Positions 16,827 through 24,674 of a DNA stretch of 48,972 nt are shown in pieces (the stretch's first letter is position 1; each line of letters starts with the position of its first letter). A model generated the notes under the pieces. The model searched no databases. It had not been told where the DNA came from and was given only the letters and a program-made list of their open reading frames with translations. This stretch comes from Methanobacteriota archaeon. Lineage in GTDB: Archaea > Thermoplasmatota > Thermoplasmata > Methanomassiliicoccales > UBA472. The DNA is taken from positions 1 through 48,972 of the forward strand of contig JAJFUR010000050.1 in the NCBI GenBank assembly GCA_021372335.1, given 5' to 3'. The position numbers and the translations under genes are program-made.

Positions 16827-17735
16827 ATGGACATCACTTTCCTTGGGACGGGGGGCAGCGTCCCGACCACGAAACGGAGCACCGTGGCCATCGCCCTGCG
16901 CATAGGGCCGGAGGTCATCCTCTTCGATTGCGGGGAGGGGACGCAGAGGCAGCTCATGGCCTCCTCGGTGTCCTTCATGCGCATCTCCCGCGTGTTCCTC
17001 ACCCATCACCACGGCGACCATTTCCTAGGCCTCCCTGGCCTCATCCAGTCAATGAACTTCTATGGCCGCTCCGCGCCGCTGGACGTGTACGGGCCTTCGG
17101 GAACGGCCAAGATGACCAAGGCCATGCTGGAGTTGGGGATATTCGACCTGAGGTACGAGGTGGACGGGCACGACCTCACCCCTGGAGACGAGGTGAGGGG
17201 CGAAGGCCATTCCGTCACGGCGTTCCAGGCGGAGCATACTGTCCCTGCCCTGGGCTACGTATTCCAGGAGGACCAGCGGCCAGGGCGCTTCGATGTCGAA
17301 CGGGCGCTGGCGTTGGGAGTGGTGGAAGGCCCCAGCTTCGCGCGCCTCGTGGAGGGAGGGAACGTCAAGGGAAGGGGGGGCATCGTGACCCCGGCCATGG
17401 TCATGGGCCCGCCGCGCAAGGGCATCCGGGTCGTGTACAGCGGCGACACTGCCCCCTGCCAGGGATTGGAGCGCGCGTGCCAAGGCGCGGACGTTCTGGT
17501 CCACGAGGCCACGGTCGCCTCGGAGCTGGAGGACAAGGCAAGGGAGTTCGGGCACAGCACCGCCCGGGACGCGGCCGAGCTGGCGAAGAGGGCAGGCGTA
17601 GCCTCGCTCTATCTGGTGCACATCAGCGGGAGGTATGAGGACCCCTCCCCCCTTCTGGAGGAGGCCAGGGGAATATTCCCCAGCACGATCATACCGAACG
17701 ACCTGGATTCCTTCGTGGTCCGGCGAGCGTTGTAA
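16827..17735 (+). CDS. rnz: Ribonuclease Z (tRNA 3' processing)
   Basis: Metallo-beta-lactamase endonuclease that trims the 3' trailer of tRNA precursors; needed here because tRNA-Arg lacks an encoded CCA. The protein begins MDITFLGTGGSVPTTKR, carries the zinc motif THHHGDHFLGLPGL, the exosite region AEHTVPALGYVF, and VYSGDT and HEATVASELEDKAREFGHST near the end. About 302 residues, as in other archaea. GTG 16821 six bases upstream is an alternative start; GGGGG at 16811-16815 serves either. Confidence 0.95.
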   Translation: MDITFLGTGGSVPTTKRSTVAIALRIGPEVILFDCGEGTQRQLMASSVSFMRISRVFLTHHHGDHFLGLPGLIQSMNFYGRSAPLDVYGPSGTAKMTKAMLELGIFDLRYEVDGHDLTPGDEVRGEGHSVTAFQAEHTVPALGYVFQEDQRPGRFDVERALALGVVEGPSFARLVEGGNVKGRGGIVTPAMVMGPPRKGIRVVYSGDTAPCQGLERACQGADVLVHEATVASELEDKAREFGHSTARDAAELAKRAGVASLYLVHISGRYEDPSPLLEEARGIFPSTIIPNDLDSFVVRRAL

Positions 17736-17766
17736 TTCATCTAAGAATAATCTTCAGGAGCATCCT

Positions 17767-18330
17767 TCAGAGGAGCTTGAGCAGGTCGGCCGAGGTGATT
17801 ATCCCGGTCATGTTCCCATTCCTGCCGACCATGACCGCGTGCGAGCTGCTCAGGAGCGCGGTCACCGCCTCGATCGGGGTGTCCTCGTTGATGATAGGGA
17901 AGGCGTCCTCCATCAGGTCGCTGACCCTCCGTTCCCCGATCGCCTCCATCCGTTCGCCCTCCCTCAGCCTTTCCAAAATCCGGTTCTCGCTTATGCTGCC
18001 CACATGCTGGCGTCCCTGGAACACGGGCATCTGCGATATGCCCGAGGAGCGCATCAGCTCCGTGGCCACCTTGACCGGCTCACTGGCCTGGATGCCCACT
18101 ATCCTTCGGGTGGCGAGGTCCCCGGCCTTGCTGGCCTTGGAACGCTTGCGCGCCACCTCCTGCAGGGCGATGAAGATCTTCGTGACTGTCTCGTAACTGC
18201 CCTTTATACCCCCCCTTTCCAGCTTGGCAATGGTGGATTGGCTCACCCCACTGAGCCTCGCCAGCTCGAGCTGGGTGATGTCCAGGGACTTGCGGAGGCG
18301 CTTTATTTCGCTCTCTGAAGGGAACCTCAT
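17767..18330 (-). CDS. HTH-XRE transcription regulator with two CBS domains
   Basis: Residues 1-60 are an XRE-type helix-turn-helix (DITQLELARLSGVSQSTIAK), and residues about 75-187 are a CBS pair (SEPVKVATELMRSSGISQMP; NEDTPIEAVTALLSSSHAVM, ending GIITSADLLKLL). CBS pairs bind adenosyl ligands such as AMP or S-adenosylmethionine. The gene is divergent from SAM synthetase with a 121-bp gap that holds overlapping palindromes right in front of its start, so auto-regulation and control of the synthetase are likely. Archaeal proteins of this architecture are common, but their ligands are mostly untested. Start ATG 18330, probably leaderless. Confidence 0.88.
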   Translation of the reverse strand: MRFPSESEIKRLRKSLDITQLELARLSGVSQSTIAKLERGGIKGSYETVTKIFIALQEVARKRSKASKAGDLATRRIVGIQASEPVKVATELMRSSGISQMPVFQGRQHVGSISENRILERLREGERMEAIGERRVSDLMEDAFPIINEDTPIEAVTALLSSSHAVMVGRNGNMTGIITSADLLKLL

Positions 18331-18338
18331 GATATGAG

Positions 18339-18363
18339 ATATGAATATTCATATATGAATATT
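18339..18363. promoter_or_regulatory. Overlapping palindromic operator between the HTH-CBS regulator and SAM synthetase
   Basis: Two perfect palindromes overlap: ATATGAATATTCATAT (18339-18354) and AATATTCATATATGAATATT (18344-18363), giving three TGAATATT half-sites at about 14-bp intervals. They cover the likely TATA box of the regulator (CATATATG on the minus strand, about 20-27 bp before its ATG) and end 13 bp before the TATA box of SAM synthetase. This is a classic position for a dimeric HTH repressor. Confidence 0.75.
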
Positions 18364-18376
18364 TGAGGCAATCACC

Positions 18377-18383
18377 CTTATAT
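18377..18383 (+). promoter_or_regulatory. TATA box of the SAM synthetase gene
   Basis: CTTATAT, 69 bp before ATG 18452. The predicted transcript starts near 18405, leaving a leader of about 45 nt that includes GGTGAG at 18440-18445. Confidence 0.5.
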
Positions 18384-18451
18384 CAGAACAGGAAATTCCA
18401 AGAACCCTCCAGGGCCCGGAAGGGGTCCGTTCGCAATAAGGTGAGCATCTC

Positions 18452-19750
18452 ATGGCTAAGGTAAGCGCGAAGGCGAAGGCCGCCGCCAAACCGGCGGGCC
18501 GCAAGGTAGCCCCCAAGCGGGCATCCAAGAACATCGTGGTGGAATGCATGACCGCCGTCCCGTTGGCCAGTCAGGACGTTGAGCTGGTCGAGAGGAAAGG
18601 GATCGGCCATCCGGACAGCATCTCGGACGGCATCGCGGAGGCTGTCTCCCTCGCCCTCTGCAAGATGTACCTGGAGAGGTTCGGGGAGATCCTCCACCAC
18701 AACACCGACCAGAACGAGGTGGTGGGAGGGCAGAGCACCCCCAGGTTCGGAGGCGGAGAGGTCCTGGAGCCGATTCACATAATGCTCTCGGGAAGGGCGA
18801 TCACCCAGGTCAATGGCGAGAGGCTGCCGTACAGCACCACCGCCATAAATGCCACCAAGGAATATATGAAGCGCTTCCCCAATTTGGACGTGTACCGGCA
18901 CCTCACGGTGGACTGTCGCATTGGCAAGGGGTCCTTGGACCTGATCAAGAACTTCGAAGCCCTGAAGGACAAGTGCAAGATGGACGGGCATGGCAACCAC
19001 TGCTTCCTGGCCAATGACACCTCCTTCGGCTGCTCCTACGCTCCCTACTCGGACACCGAGATGGTATGCCTTGAGACGGAGAGGTACGTGAACGGGGCCA
19101 TGAAGAAGCGGCTCAAGGAGACCGGCGAGGACGTAAAGGTCATGTGCTCCCGCAAGGGGAAGAAGATCAACATGACCATCGCATGCGCGATGGTCGACCG
19201 CTACATCCCGGACGCAGACCATTACCTCAGCGTTGTCGAGGAGATGAAGGAGAGGGTGCTGGACAATGCTACGAAGTACACCGACTACGATGTGAACGTG
19301 GACATAAACCATGCTGACAACCCCATCACCGGCAACTTCTACCTGACGGTTACGGGGCTCAGCGCTGAGAACGGGGATGACGGGTCCGTCGGCCGCGGGA
19401 ACAGGGTGAACGGGCTGATCACCCCCTATCGCCCCATGTCCATGGAGGCCTCCGCCGGCAAGAACCCCATCACCCATGTGGGCAAGATGTACAACATCCT
19501 GGCCAACTGGATCGCGAACGATATCGTGAAGGAGGGCAAGGGCAACGTGATCGAGGCCGATGTGCGCATCCTATCCCAGATCGGCCGTCCGATCAGCGAT
19601 CCTGAGACATGCAGCGTCCAGCTGTTCATGGCGCCTGGTTCCGACAGCGCGAAATGGGAGAAGGAGGCCTTGGCGATCGCAGATGGATGGCTCGAGGACA
19701 TCGGCAAGGTAACGGAGAAAGTTGTAAAAGGGCAGGTTACGGTATTCTAA
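18452..19750 (+). CDS. mat: S-adenosylmethionine synthetase, archaeal type
   Basis: Makes S-adenosylmethionine from methionine and ATP. Residues from about 27 on match the archaeal family: NIVVECMTAVP, ERKGIGHPDSISDGIAEAVS, HHNTDQNEVVGG, DINHADNP, GRGNRVNGLITPYRPMSMEA and GKNPITHVGKMYN. The 432 residues exceed the usual 400-405 because of an N-terminal tail of about 26 residues rich in Lys, Ala and Pro that resembles a histone-H1 tail; the good ribosome-binding site at 18440-18445 supports this longer start. The next gene begins 3 bp behind its stop. Confidence 0.97.
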   Translation: MAKVSAKAKAAAKPAGRKVAPKRASKNIVVECMTAVPLASQDVELVERKGIGHPDSISDGIAEAVSLALCKMYLERFGEILHHNTDQNEVVGGQSTPRFGGGEVLEPIHIMLSGRAITQVNGERLPYSTTAINATKEYMKRFPNLDVYRHLTVDCRIGKGSLDLIKNFEALKDKCKMDGHGNHCFLANDTSFGCSYAPYSDTEMVCLETERYVNGAMKKRLKETGEDVKVMCSRKGKKINMTIACAMVDRYIPDADHYLSVVEEMKERVLDNATKYTDYDVNVDINHADNPITGNFYLTVTGLSAENGDDGSVGRGNRVNGLITPYRPMSMEASAGKNPITHVGKMYNILANWIANDIVKEGKGNVIEADVRILSQIGRPISDPETCSVQLFMAPGSDSAKWEKEALAIADGWLEDIGKVTEKVVKGQVTVF

Positions 19751-19753
19751 GGC

Positions 19754-20338
19754 ATGAAGCTCGTCGACCTGCCCCGATACGGACCGGTGCACCGCTTCGG
19801 GAACCATCACGTTTACCGCACGCTCATGGTCCTATCGGACCAGAAGCGCAAGGGACGCAAACAGATAGCGGACGCGGTGGGCATCGGGGAGGGGAGCATG
19901 CGGACGATAATCGAATACCTCCGCGAACTGGACATGATCGACGTCCGCCAAACGGGCGTTAAGATCACCCGTCATGGCAACGCCTTCCTGTCCGAACTGC
20001 CGATCAAGATGGCCAATATCGGACAGGGTTCCATCGCCGTGGGCAAGGAGTGCGTGGCCGTGCACATGAGCAACAATGGGGACAAGATCAGGATGGGGGT
20101 CGAGCAGCGGGACTCGGCCATCATGGCCGGGGCCGACGGGGCGACGACCCTCGTCGTCAGGAACGGGAGGCTGATCGTCCCCCCCGATTACATCATCGAT
20201 GAGAAGGACCCCGCCCTGGCCGCGCTCCTGCGCTCCACGTTCAACATTCGCGAGGGGGACGCCATCATCATCGGCACCGCCTCCACCGTCTCCAAGGCCG
20301 AGGATGGCGCCCTGGCCGCGGCCTTCGACCTTCTATAA
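19754..20338 (+). CDS. HTH transcription regulator (DUF4443-like)
   Basis: A 194-residue protein with an N-terminal winged helix (KRKGRKQIADAVGIGEGSMRTIIEYLRELDMIDV) and a C-terminal alpha/beta domain (GQGSIAVGKECVAVHM; GADGATTLVVRNGRLIVPPD; REGDAIIIGTAS). This matches the archaeal DUF4443 group, whose ligand is not known to me. It is translated directly after SAM synthetase (3-bp gap), so it is probably co-transcribed and may act on the same pathway. The assignment to DUF4443 is from memory of the family pattern. Confidence 0.65.
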   Translation: MKLVDLPRYGPVHRFGNHHVYRTLMVLSDQKRKGRKQIADAVGIGEGSMRTIIEYLRELDMIDVRQTGVKITRHGNAFLSELPIKMANIGQGSIAVGKECVAVHMSNNGDKIRMGVEQRDSAIMAGADGATTLVVRNGRLIVPPDYIIDEKDPALAALLRSTFNIREGDAIIIGTASTVSKAEDGALAAAFDLL

Positions 20339-20612
20339 CGGCGACGGGCCAAAAGCATGGGCAAGGAGCCTTGGCCGCAGGCCGGGCGATACCGGTCCCT
20401 CGATCATCAGTTGACGGGAAGCATGCGCATCCCTTCTTCAATTGGTCATTTCCCCTCCCGCGGGATGCCCCCGCCCCTTCGATCCACCCTGATTGATGAT
20501 GGAGACGATGGACGAAGCGAGAAGATCGGGAATATATTGAATGGGATAGTATTAAATCAAGGGGAACCGATTCCTTTGGCCAGTAGAACCGCGCTTGGGA
20601 TGGGGTGCGCTG
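20339..20612. other. Intergenic stretch of 274 bp before the second MFS gene
   Basis: No gene recognised. The middle contains AATATATTGAA near 20530-20540, a possible TATA element for the MFS gene, and AGTATTAAATC near 20550. The first part is GC-rich with short inverted stretches (for example GGCCGCAGGCC near 20373) but no convincing structured RNA. Confidence 0.4.
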
Positions 20613-21824
20613 GTGAACATTCGCAAACGGTCGGGTGGTGGGAGGGGTAGCGATAGCGTCAGCCCAAGCGAGCCCCTTCGCTACGCCACGCTCTTCATCC
20701 TTCTTCTGGGCACGGTGAGCCTCTTCGCGGACATGTCCTACGAGGGGGCGAAGAGCATCAGCGGCTCCTATCTTAAGACGCTGGGCGCGACCGCGACCAC
20801 CGTGGCGCTCGTCTCGGGGTTCGGTGAGTTCATCGGATACGGGTGGCGCGTCGTGTCCGGGCATGTGACGGACCGCACAGGCCGCTATTGGACGATCATC
20901 ATGGTCGGCTATGCAATGAACCTGCTGGCCATACCCATGCTCGCGCTCACCGGCAACTGGTACACGGTCGCCATCCTGATCGTCCTGGAGCGCATGGGCA
21001 AGGCCATACGGGCCCCCGCCCGGGACTCGTTGCTCTCACATGCCGCTGTGCAGACAGGGAGGGGGTGGGCGTTCGGGGTGCAGGAGGCCCTTTCCTCGGT
21101 GGGGGCAATGATCGGCCCGGTGGCCATCTTCCTGGTCTTCATGGCCGGCGGTGGGTACTCCAACGCCTTCCTGCTCATGGGCATACCGGCGATGATATGT
21201 CTGGTGGTGCTCTATTACACCTACCGCCGCTACCCCCGCCCTCAGATGATGGAACCCGCTCCCGCCAATGAGAAGACGGTGCTTCCTAGGCGGTTCTGGC
21301 TCTATTCTTTGGCCGCTGCGTTCATGGCCTCAGGGTACATCGATTTCCCGTTGGTGGCGTACCATATCCAGAACCATGCCCTGGGGGAGGACATGGTCAT
21401 CCCCCTCCTATACGCCTTGGCCATGGGGGCGGACGCCATCTCAGCCATGCTACTGGGGAAGATTTTCGACCACGGAGGCCCCAAGGTCCTTCTGCTCGTG
21501 ATCGTCCCCGCGGCCTTCTTCCCGATGTTGGCCTTCTCCGATTCCATGATACTGATCGCGGCAGGGATGGGGCTCTTCGGACTGGGGATGGGGGCCCAGG
21601 AGTCGATAATGAGGGCTGTGGTGGCGGACCTCGCCCCTGTTGGGAAAAGGGCGACGGCCTACGGTTATTACAACACGATCTTCGGCTCGTTCTGGTTCAT
21701 GGGTTCGACGGCGCTAGGGGTGCTATACGATGTATCCATCCCCACGATGATAACCATCTCCATAGGCCTGCAGCTGCTCTTCGTCCCGGTGTTCCTTATG
21801 TTCCTGAGGGACCGGAACGGATGA
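20613..21824 (+). CDS. MFS transporter
   Basis: About 403 residues with 11-12 membrane helices. The loop SGHVTDRTGRYWTIIMVGYAM carries the MFS motif between helices 2 and 3, and RAPARDSLLSHAAV follows helix 4, as in drug- or phosphate-ester-type exporters. The family branch resembles that of the YfcJ/PPPY-like permeases, but no substrate can be named. GTG 20613 is preferred because GGGGTG lies 8 nt upstream; the open frame reaches 20595. A strong stem-loop follows the stop. Confidence 0.85.
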   Translation: MNIRKRSGGGRGSDSVSPSEPLRYATLFILLLGTVSLFADMSYEGAKSISGSYLKTLGATATTVALVSGFGEFIGYGWRVVSGHVTDRTGRYWTIIMVGYAMNLLAIPMLALTGNWYTVAILIVLERMGKAIRAPARDSLLSHAAVQTGRGWAFGVQEALSSVGAMIGPVAIFLVFMAGGGYSNAFLLMGIPAMICLVVLYYTYRRYPRPQMMEPAPANEKTVLPRRFWLYSLAAAFMASGYIDFPLVAYHIQNHALGEDMVIPLLYALAMGADAISAMLLGKIFDHGGPKVLLLVIVPAAFFPMLAFSDSMILIAAGMGLFGLGMGAQESIMRAVVADLAPVGKRATAYGYYNTIFGSFWFMGSTALGVLYDVSIPTMITISIGLQLLFVPVFLMFLRDRNG

Positions 21825-21845
21825 CCGGAGGTTGGAAAGGGAAAA

Positions 21846-21862
21846 GGCCGCCTGGTGCGGCC
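21846..21862 (+). terminator. Stem-loop behind the second MFS gene
   Basis: GGCCGC/GCGGCC with a 5-nt loop, 22 bp after the stop, followed by a pyrimidine-rich stretch (TCCTTTCCC). A plausible terminator, though the T tract is weak. Confidence 0.4.
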
Positions 21863-22029
21863 ATCCGTCCTTTCCCTCCCTCGCTCGACATGGTTCGGCG
21901 AAGGGGCCGTTGCAATGCCTTGCGGGGATCGAGGGAGGGCCAGGCGCTTCCATGGAGATCATGCCTGGAAAATAAGATCATGGATGGAAAATGTTCTGAA
22001 AAAATGGGAGAAAAGGTTTCGCAGGGCCA

Positions 22030-23682
22030 TCACCAATCCTCCAACATCGGGAGCATCACCCTTTCGGCCATGTTCTCCAGGGTCTCGATCCCGGTGACCT
22101 TCTCGGCGTAGGGCGTGAGGGAGACGATGTCGGTACGCCTAATCCGGTCCAGGGAGAACTTCCTGCTCCCCGCCATCAGCTGCTTCAATCCCTCCCCCAG
22201 GCGGTCCACGAGGTAGGTGTACTCACCCACGGCCCCATAGGGGATGTCCTTCCCAAGCCTCAGCCCCGGATAGCGGCGCTCGATCTCCTGGGCGGCGACG
22301 AAGAAGGTACGGGGGTCGCTGCCGTAGGCGGCCGTGAAGTTGCTCGGTAGGGCGTTGGTCTCCGCCAACCTCAGGAAGTTGGCGCTCTTCATTACCGTAA
22401 GGAGGGGCGCCCGGGCCATGGCGATCGCCTTCACCAGCGACCCCTCCCCAAGGTCCCCCAAGGCCATTGCCTTGAACATCTGTGTCTCGTTGACAAAGCC
22501 CCCCGCCATCACCAGGTCGGGGATGAACTTGCCCTTCTCCTTCATCACCCTAGCGCACGTCATCGCCTGGGCCTGCAGGTGCACGGTGGGAGTGCTCATC
22601 TCGTTCATCATCGGGACGGGGGACATGCCGGTGCCTCCGCCCGCGCCATCGAAGGTAAGCATGTCCACCTTGGCCTCCGAGGCAGCCTTCATCGTGAAGG
22701 CGACCACCTCCGGCCGGTAGGCCCCCGTCTTCAGGAAGACGTACCTGGCACCCTTGCTTCTCAGTTCCTCCACGTCCTCCACGAACGACCTGTGCTCGGG
22801 GAACCCAACCCGGGAATGTCTCTCAAAGCTCTTGAACGCCCCGGCCCTGAACTCTTCCTGGACGGCCCTGTCCTCCGGGTCTGGAAGGACGAGATAGCCG
22901 CGCCTCTTCATCTCCAACGCCCTCTCCAGCGTCGTCAACCGAACCTCCCCCCCGATGGCCTTGGCGCCCTGGCCCCACTTCCTTTCAATGATGTCGACCT
23001 CCAGCTTGCTCAGGGCGTACTCGTCTACCCCGCCCCTCTGGTCCTCGACATTGGTCTGGACGGCGATGCCCCCGTGCTTCCCGTCCCAGAGTTCCCTGAA
23101 CGCCCTCACCCGGGAGGCCATGTCCGGCGAGTTAGTGACCTTTCCGTTGGTATAGGTCGCCTCGGGGTCCATGCCGCACACGTTCTCCCCCACGGTTTGG
23201 ATGATCCCGCTCATTGCCGCCCCCTTCGCCATGGCCTCCCAATGACGCTTGGCCACGGCGGTGGAGCCAAGGCCCGGGAGGACGATGGGCACCTTCAACG
23301 GTATCGGCCTCTTCGAGTGCGTGGCCACCGCGCTAGTGATATCAACGTTCTCGAAGAACGCCTTGTCCGACGAAGGCTCGATCCCCTCGGCCCCGATGAG
23401 CTCAGCCATGATCTGGAAGTGGGACCACTCGAGCTGGAACTCCTTGTTGGCGGCGGCAGTGCTCTTCCCGTAATACTCCGGCATGGGGTACAGGACCTCA
23501 CGGCCACGGAAGGTGGACTTCCCCACCTCGCAAAGGACGTTGCAGTCCTCGATGCAGATGGGGCACATACCGTTCACTGGGCTGATATCAGGCACACGGG
23601 TCTTTGTGCCTGTGGTCGATCTACTGTTCTCAATGATGTTCAAGGCTATCTCACTCCCCTCATAGGGTTCAGGTCCTCCCAT
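22030..23682 (-). CDS. FMN-dependent glutamate-synthase-like oxidoreductase
   Basis: A 550-residue protein corresponding to the FMN/synthase domain of glutamate synthase: AVATHSKRPIPLKVPIVLPG, GEVRLTTLERALEMKRRGY, MLTFDGAGGGTGMSPVP (FMN phosphate loop) and DLVMAGGFVNETQMFKAMALG. There is no glutaminase domain. The N-terminus carries MCPICIEDCNVLCEVGKS, a C-x2-C-x3-C-x3-C cluster that may hold Fe-S. Stand-alone proteins of this type occur in archaea and may use ammonia or another amine, or act on a different substrate; no partner gene is adjacent. The start is ATG 23682, followed upstream by an AT-rich gap. Confidence 0.85.
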   Translation of the reverse strand: MGGPEPYEGSEIALNIIENSRSTTGTKTRVPDISPVNGMCPICIEDCNVLCEVGKSTFRGREVLYPMPEYYGKSTAAANKEFQLEWSHFQIMAELIGAEGIEPSSDKAFFENVDITSAVATHSKRPIPLKVPIVLPGLGSTAVAKRHWEAMAKGAAMSGIIQTVGENVCGMDPEATYTNGKVTNSPDMASRVRAFRELWDGKHGGIAVQTNVEDQRGGVDEYALSKLEVDIIERKWGQGAKAIGGEVRLTTLERALEMKRRGYLVLPDPEDRAVQEEFRAGAFKSFERHSRVGFPEHRSFVEDVEELRSKGARYVFLKTGAYRPEVVAFTMKAASEAKVDMLTFDGAGGGTGMSPVPMMNEMSTPTVHLQAQAMTCARVMKEKGKFIPDLVMAGGFVNETQMFKAMALGDLGEGSLVKAIAMARAPLLTVMKSANFLRLAETNALPSNFTAAYGSDPRTFFVAAQEIERRYPGLRLGKDIPYGAVGEYTYLVDRLGEGLKQLMAGSRKFSLDRIRRTDIVSLTPYAEKVTGIETLENMAERVMLPMLEDW

Positions 23683-23883
23683 CCAATGTCCATTATTTGA
23701 ATGTTCTTAGGTAAATAATAGATAAATGTCTAATGAATATAAATATACAAAAAGAAAATGAATCTATATTTAACTCAAAAGATCGTTTATTTTAGCCATT
23801 TGTTTATAAACTGTCCGACACAAAGTTCCTTATTATATGAATCTTTTCTCAGTGCAAGGTTTCCTCAGTGCAAGGTGCAGTAA
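23683..23883. promoter_or_regulatory. AT-rich divergent promoter region
   Basis: A 201-bp, strongly A/T-rich gap between the glutamate-synthase-like gene (minus) and a small membrane protein (plus). Plus-strand TATA candidates are TTTATAA near 23812-23818 and TTATTATATGA near 23830-23840. Minus-strand candidates lie in AATATAAATATAC near 23736-23748. Confidence 0.5.
23848..23876 (+). repeat. Duplicated CTCAGTGCAAGGT in front of the small membrane protein
   Basis: Perfect 13-bp copies at 23848-23860 and 23864-23876 (period 16). The second copy continues as AAGGTG and supplies the ribosome-binding site of ATG 23884. It may be a recent slippage or a regulatory duplication in the leader. Confidence 0.8.
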
Positions 23884-24084
23884 ATGGCTCTCAATCTGCT
23901 ATGGCTCGGTACTATATGGGGAGCGGCGGTGGGGATCATCCTGGCCGATGTCCTGTACTTTTTCACGGATTCGCTGGCATCGTTCCTGCTGTTCGTTCCA
24001 TGCGCCCTCGTCGGCTACCTCATCGCCCGACGGACCCTCCGTAAATGGAGGTCCTCCGAGGGGCATGCCGAGGAGAAACGATAG
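23884..24084 (+). CDS. Small membrane protein
   Basis: Unrecognised 66-residue protein with two hydrophobic helices (about residues 3-27 and 30-48) and a basic, then charged tail (RRTLRKWRSSEGHAEEKR), so the C-terminus is probably cytoplasmic. AAGGTG lies 7 nt before ATG 23884. It precedes the SPFH/zinc-ribbon operon by 46 bp and could be its first gene, although a separate T-rich promoter-like stretch (ATTTTTAATTC near 24089-24100) lies between. Confidence 0.65.
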   Translation: MALNLLWLGTIWGAAVGIILADVLYFFTDSLASFLLFVPCALVGYLIARRTLRKWRSSEGHAEEKR

Positions 24085-24130
24085 GCCAACATTTTTAATT
24101 CGTCCCTGCGATATCCACGGCAGGAGGGGA

Positions 24131-24670
24131 ATGCCTTTGCCAGACATCAGGGACAGGGTCGAGGAGGACCGGGGGCTGTTAAAGAAGATCCAAACGGTCA
24201 TCCCAGGGTTCCGCGGGTACAGGATCAGGGAGGACCTCAGGGACTCCGACCGTATGCTCAGGGCCGAGCTCGCCAAGAGGTTGAGGACACAGAGGGCCCA
24301 GCTTGAGGACGCTCGGCGCGCATTGGTGAGGACGGACCCGATGTCCAAGGCCCTGGAGGAGATCGGAGGGGTGGTCAATGCGATGAAAAGGGTCGAAGCG
24401 GAGATGGTCCATTCCGAGGTGGGCTATTCCGGGGTCGCCGCGGACGTACGGATCAGGGACGATGAACTTAACATGCTCTATGAGTACGATGCCTCGATGA
24501 TCGAGAGCCTGGGATTCATCGACCAGGCGCTGGTGAGGGTCCCGGAGGCGATCAGGGCGGGGAACGATGGCGACCTGAGGCAGGCGGTGGGGACACTGAG
24601 GGCCAGGGTCGATGGGCTGGAGGACCGCTTCAAACGCCGTATGACCGCAATAACAGGAACGGGGCTGTGA
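24131..24670 (+). CDS. Helical protein at the head of the SPFH/zinc-ribbon operon
   Basis: A 179-residue, almost fully helical protein with high Arg/Glu/Asp content and no cysteine or membrane segment. The segment KIQTVIPGFRGYRIREDLRDSDRMLR near the N-terminus looks like the conserved part of a family often seen next to SPFH and zinc-ribbon genes (impression from memory, untested). Long heptad-like helices follow (RRALVRTDPMSKALEEIGG; DLRQAVGTLRARVDGLEDRF). ATG 24131 is set by GGAGGGG 3 nt upstream; the frame is open further up but overlaps the previous gene. The SPFH gene starts 4 bp after the stop. Confidence 0.7.
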   Translation: MPLPDIRDRVEEDRGLLKKIQTVIPGFRGYRIREDLRDSDRMLRAELAKRLRTQRAQLEDARRALVRTDPMSKALEEIGGVVNAMKRVEAEMVHSEVGYSGVAADVRIRDDELNMLYEYDASMIESLGFIDQALVRVPEAIRAGNDGDLRQAVGTLRARVDGLEDRFKRRMTAITGTGL

Positions 24671-24674
24671 GCAG

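Noticed and set aside
20493-20560. Possible C/D box guide RNA (TTGATGATGG)
   Set aside because: A C-box-like sequence is present but no D or D' box (CTGA) follows at the right distance.
23837-24130. Upstream extension of the helical protein frame
   Set aside because: It overlaps the small membrane protein gene out of frame and lacks similarity; a good ribosome-binding site precedes ATG 24131.
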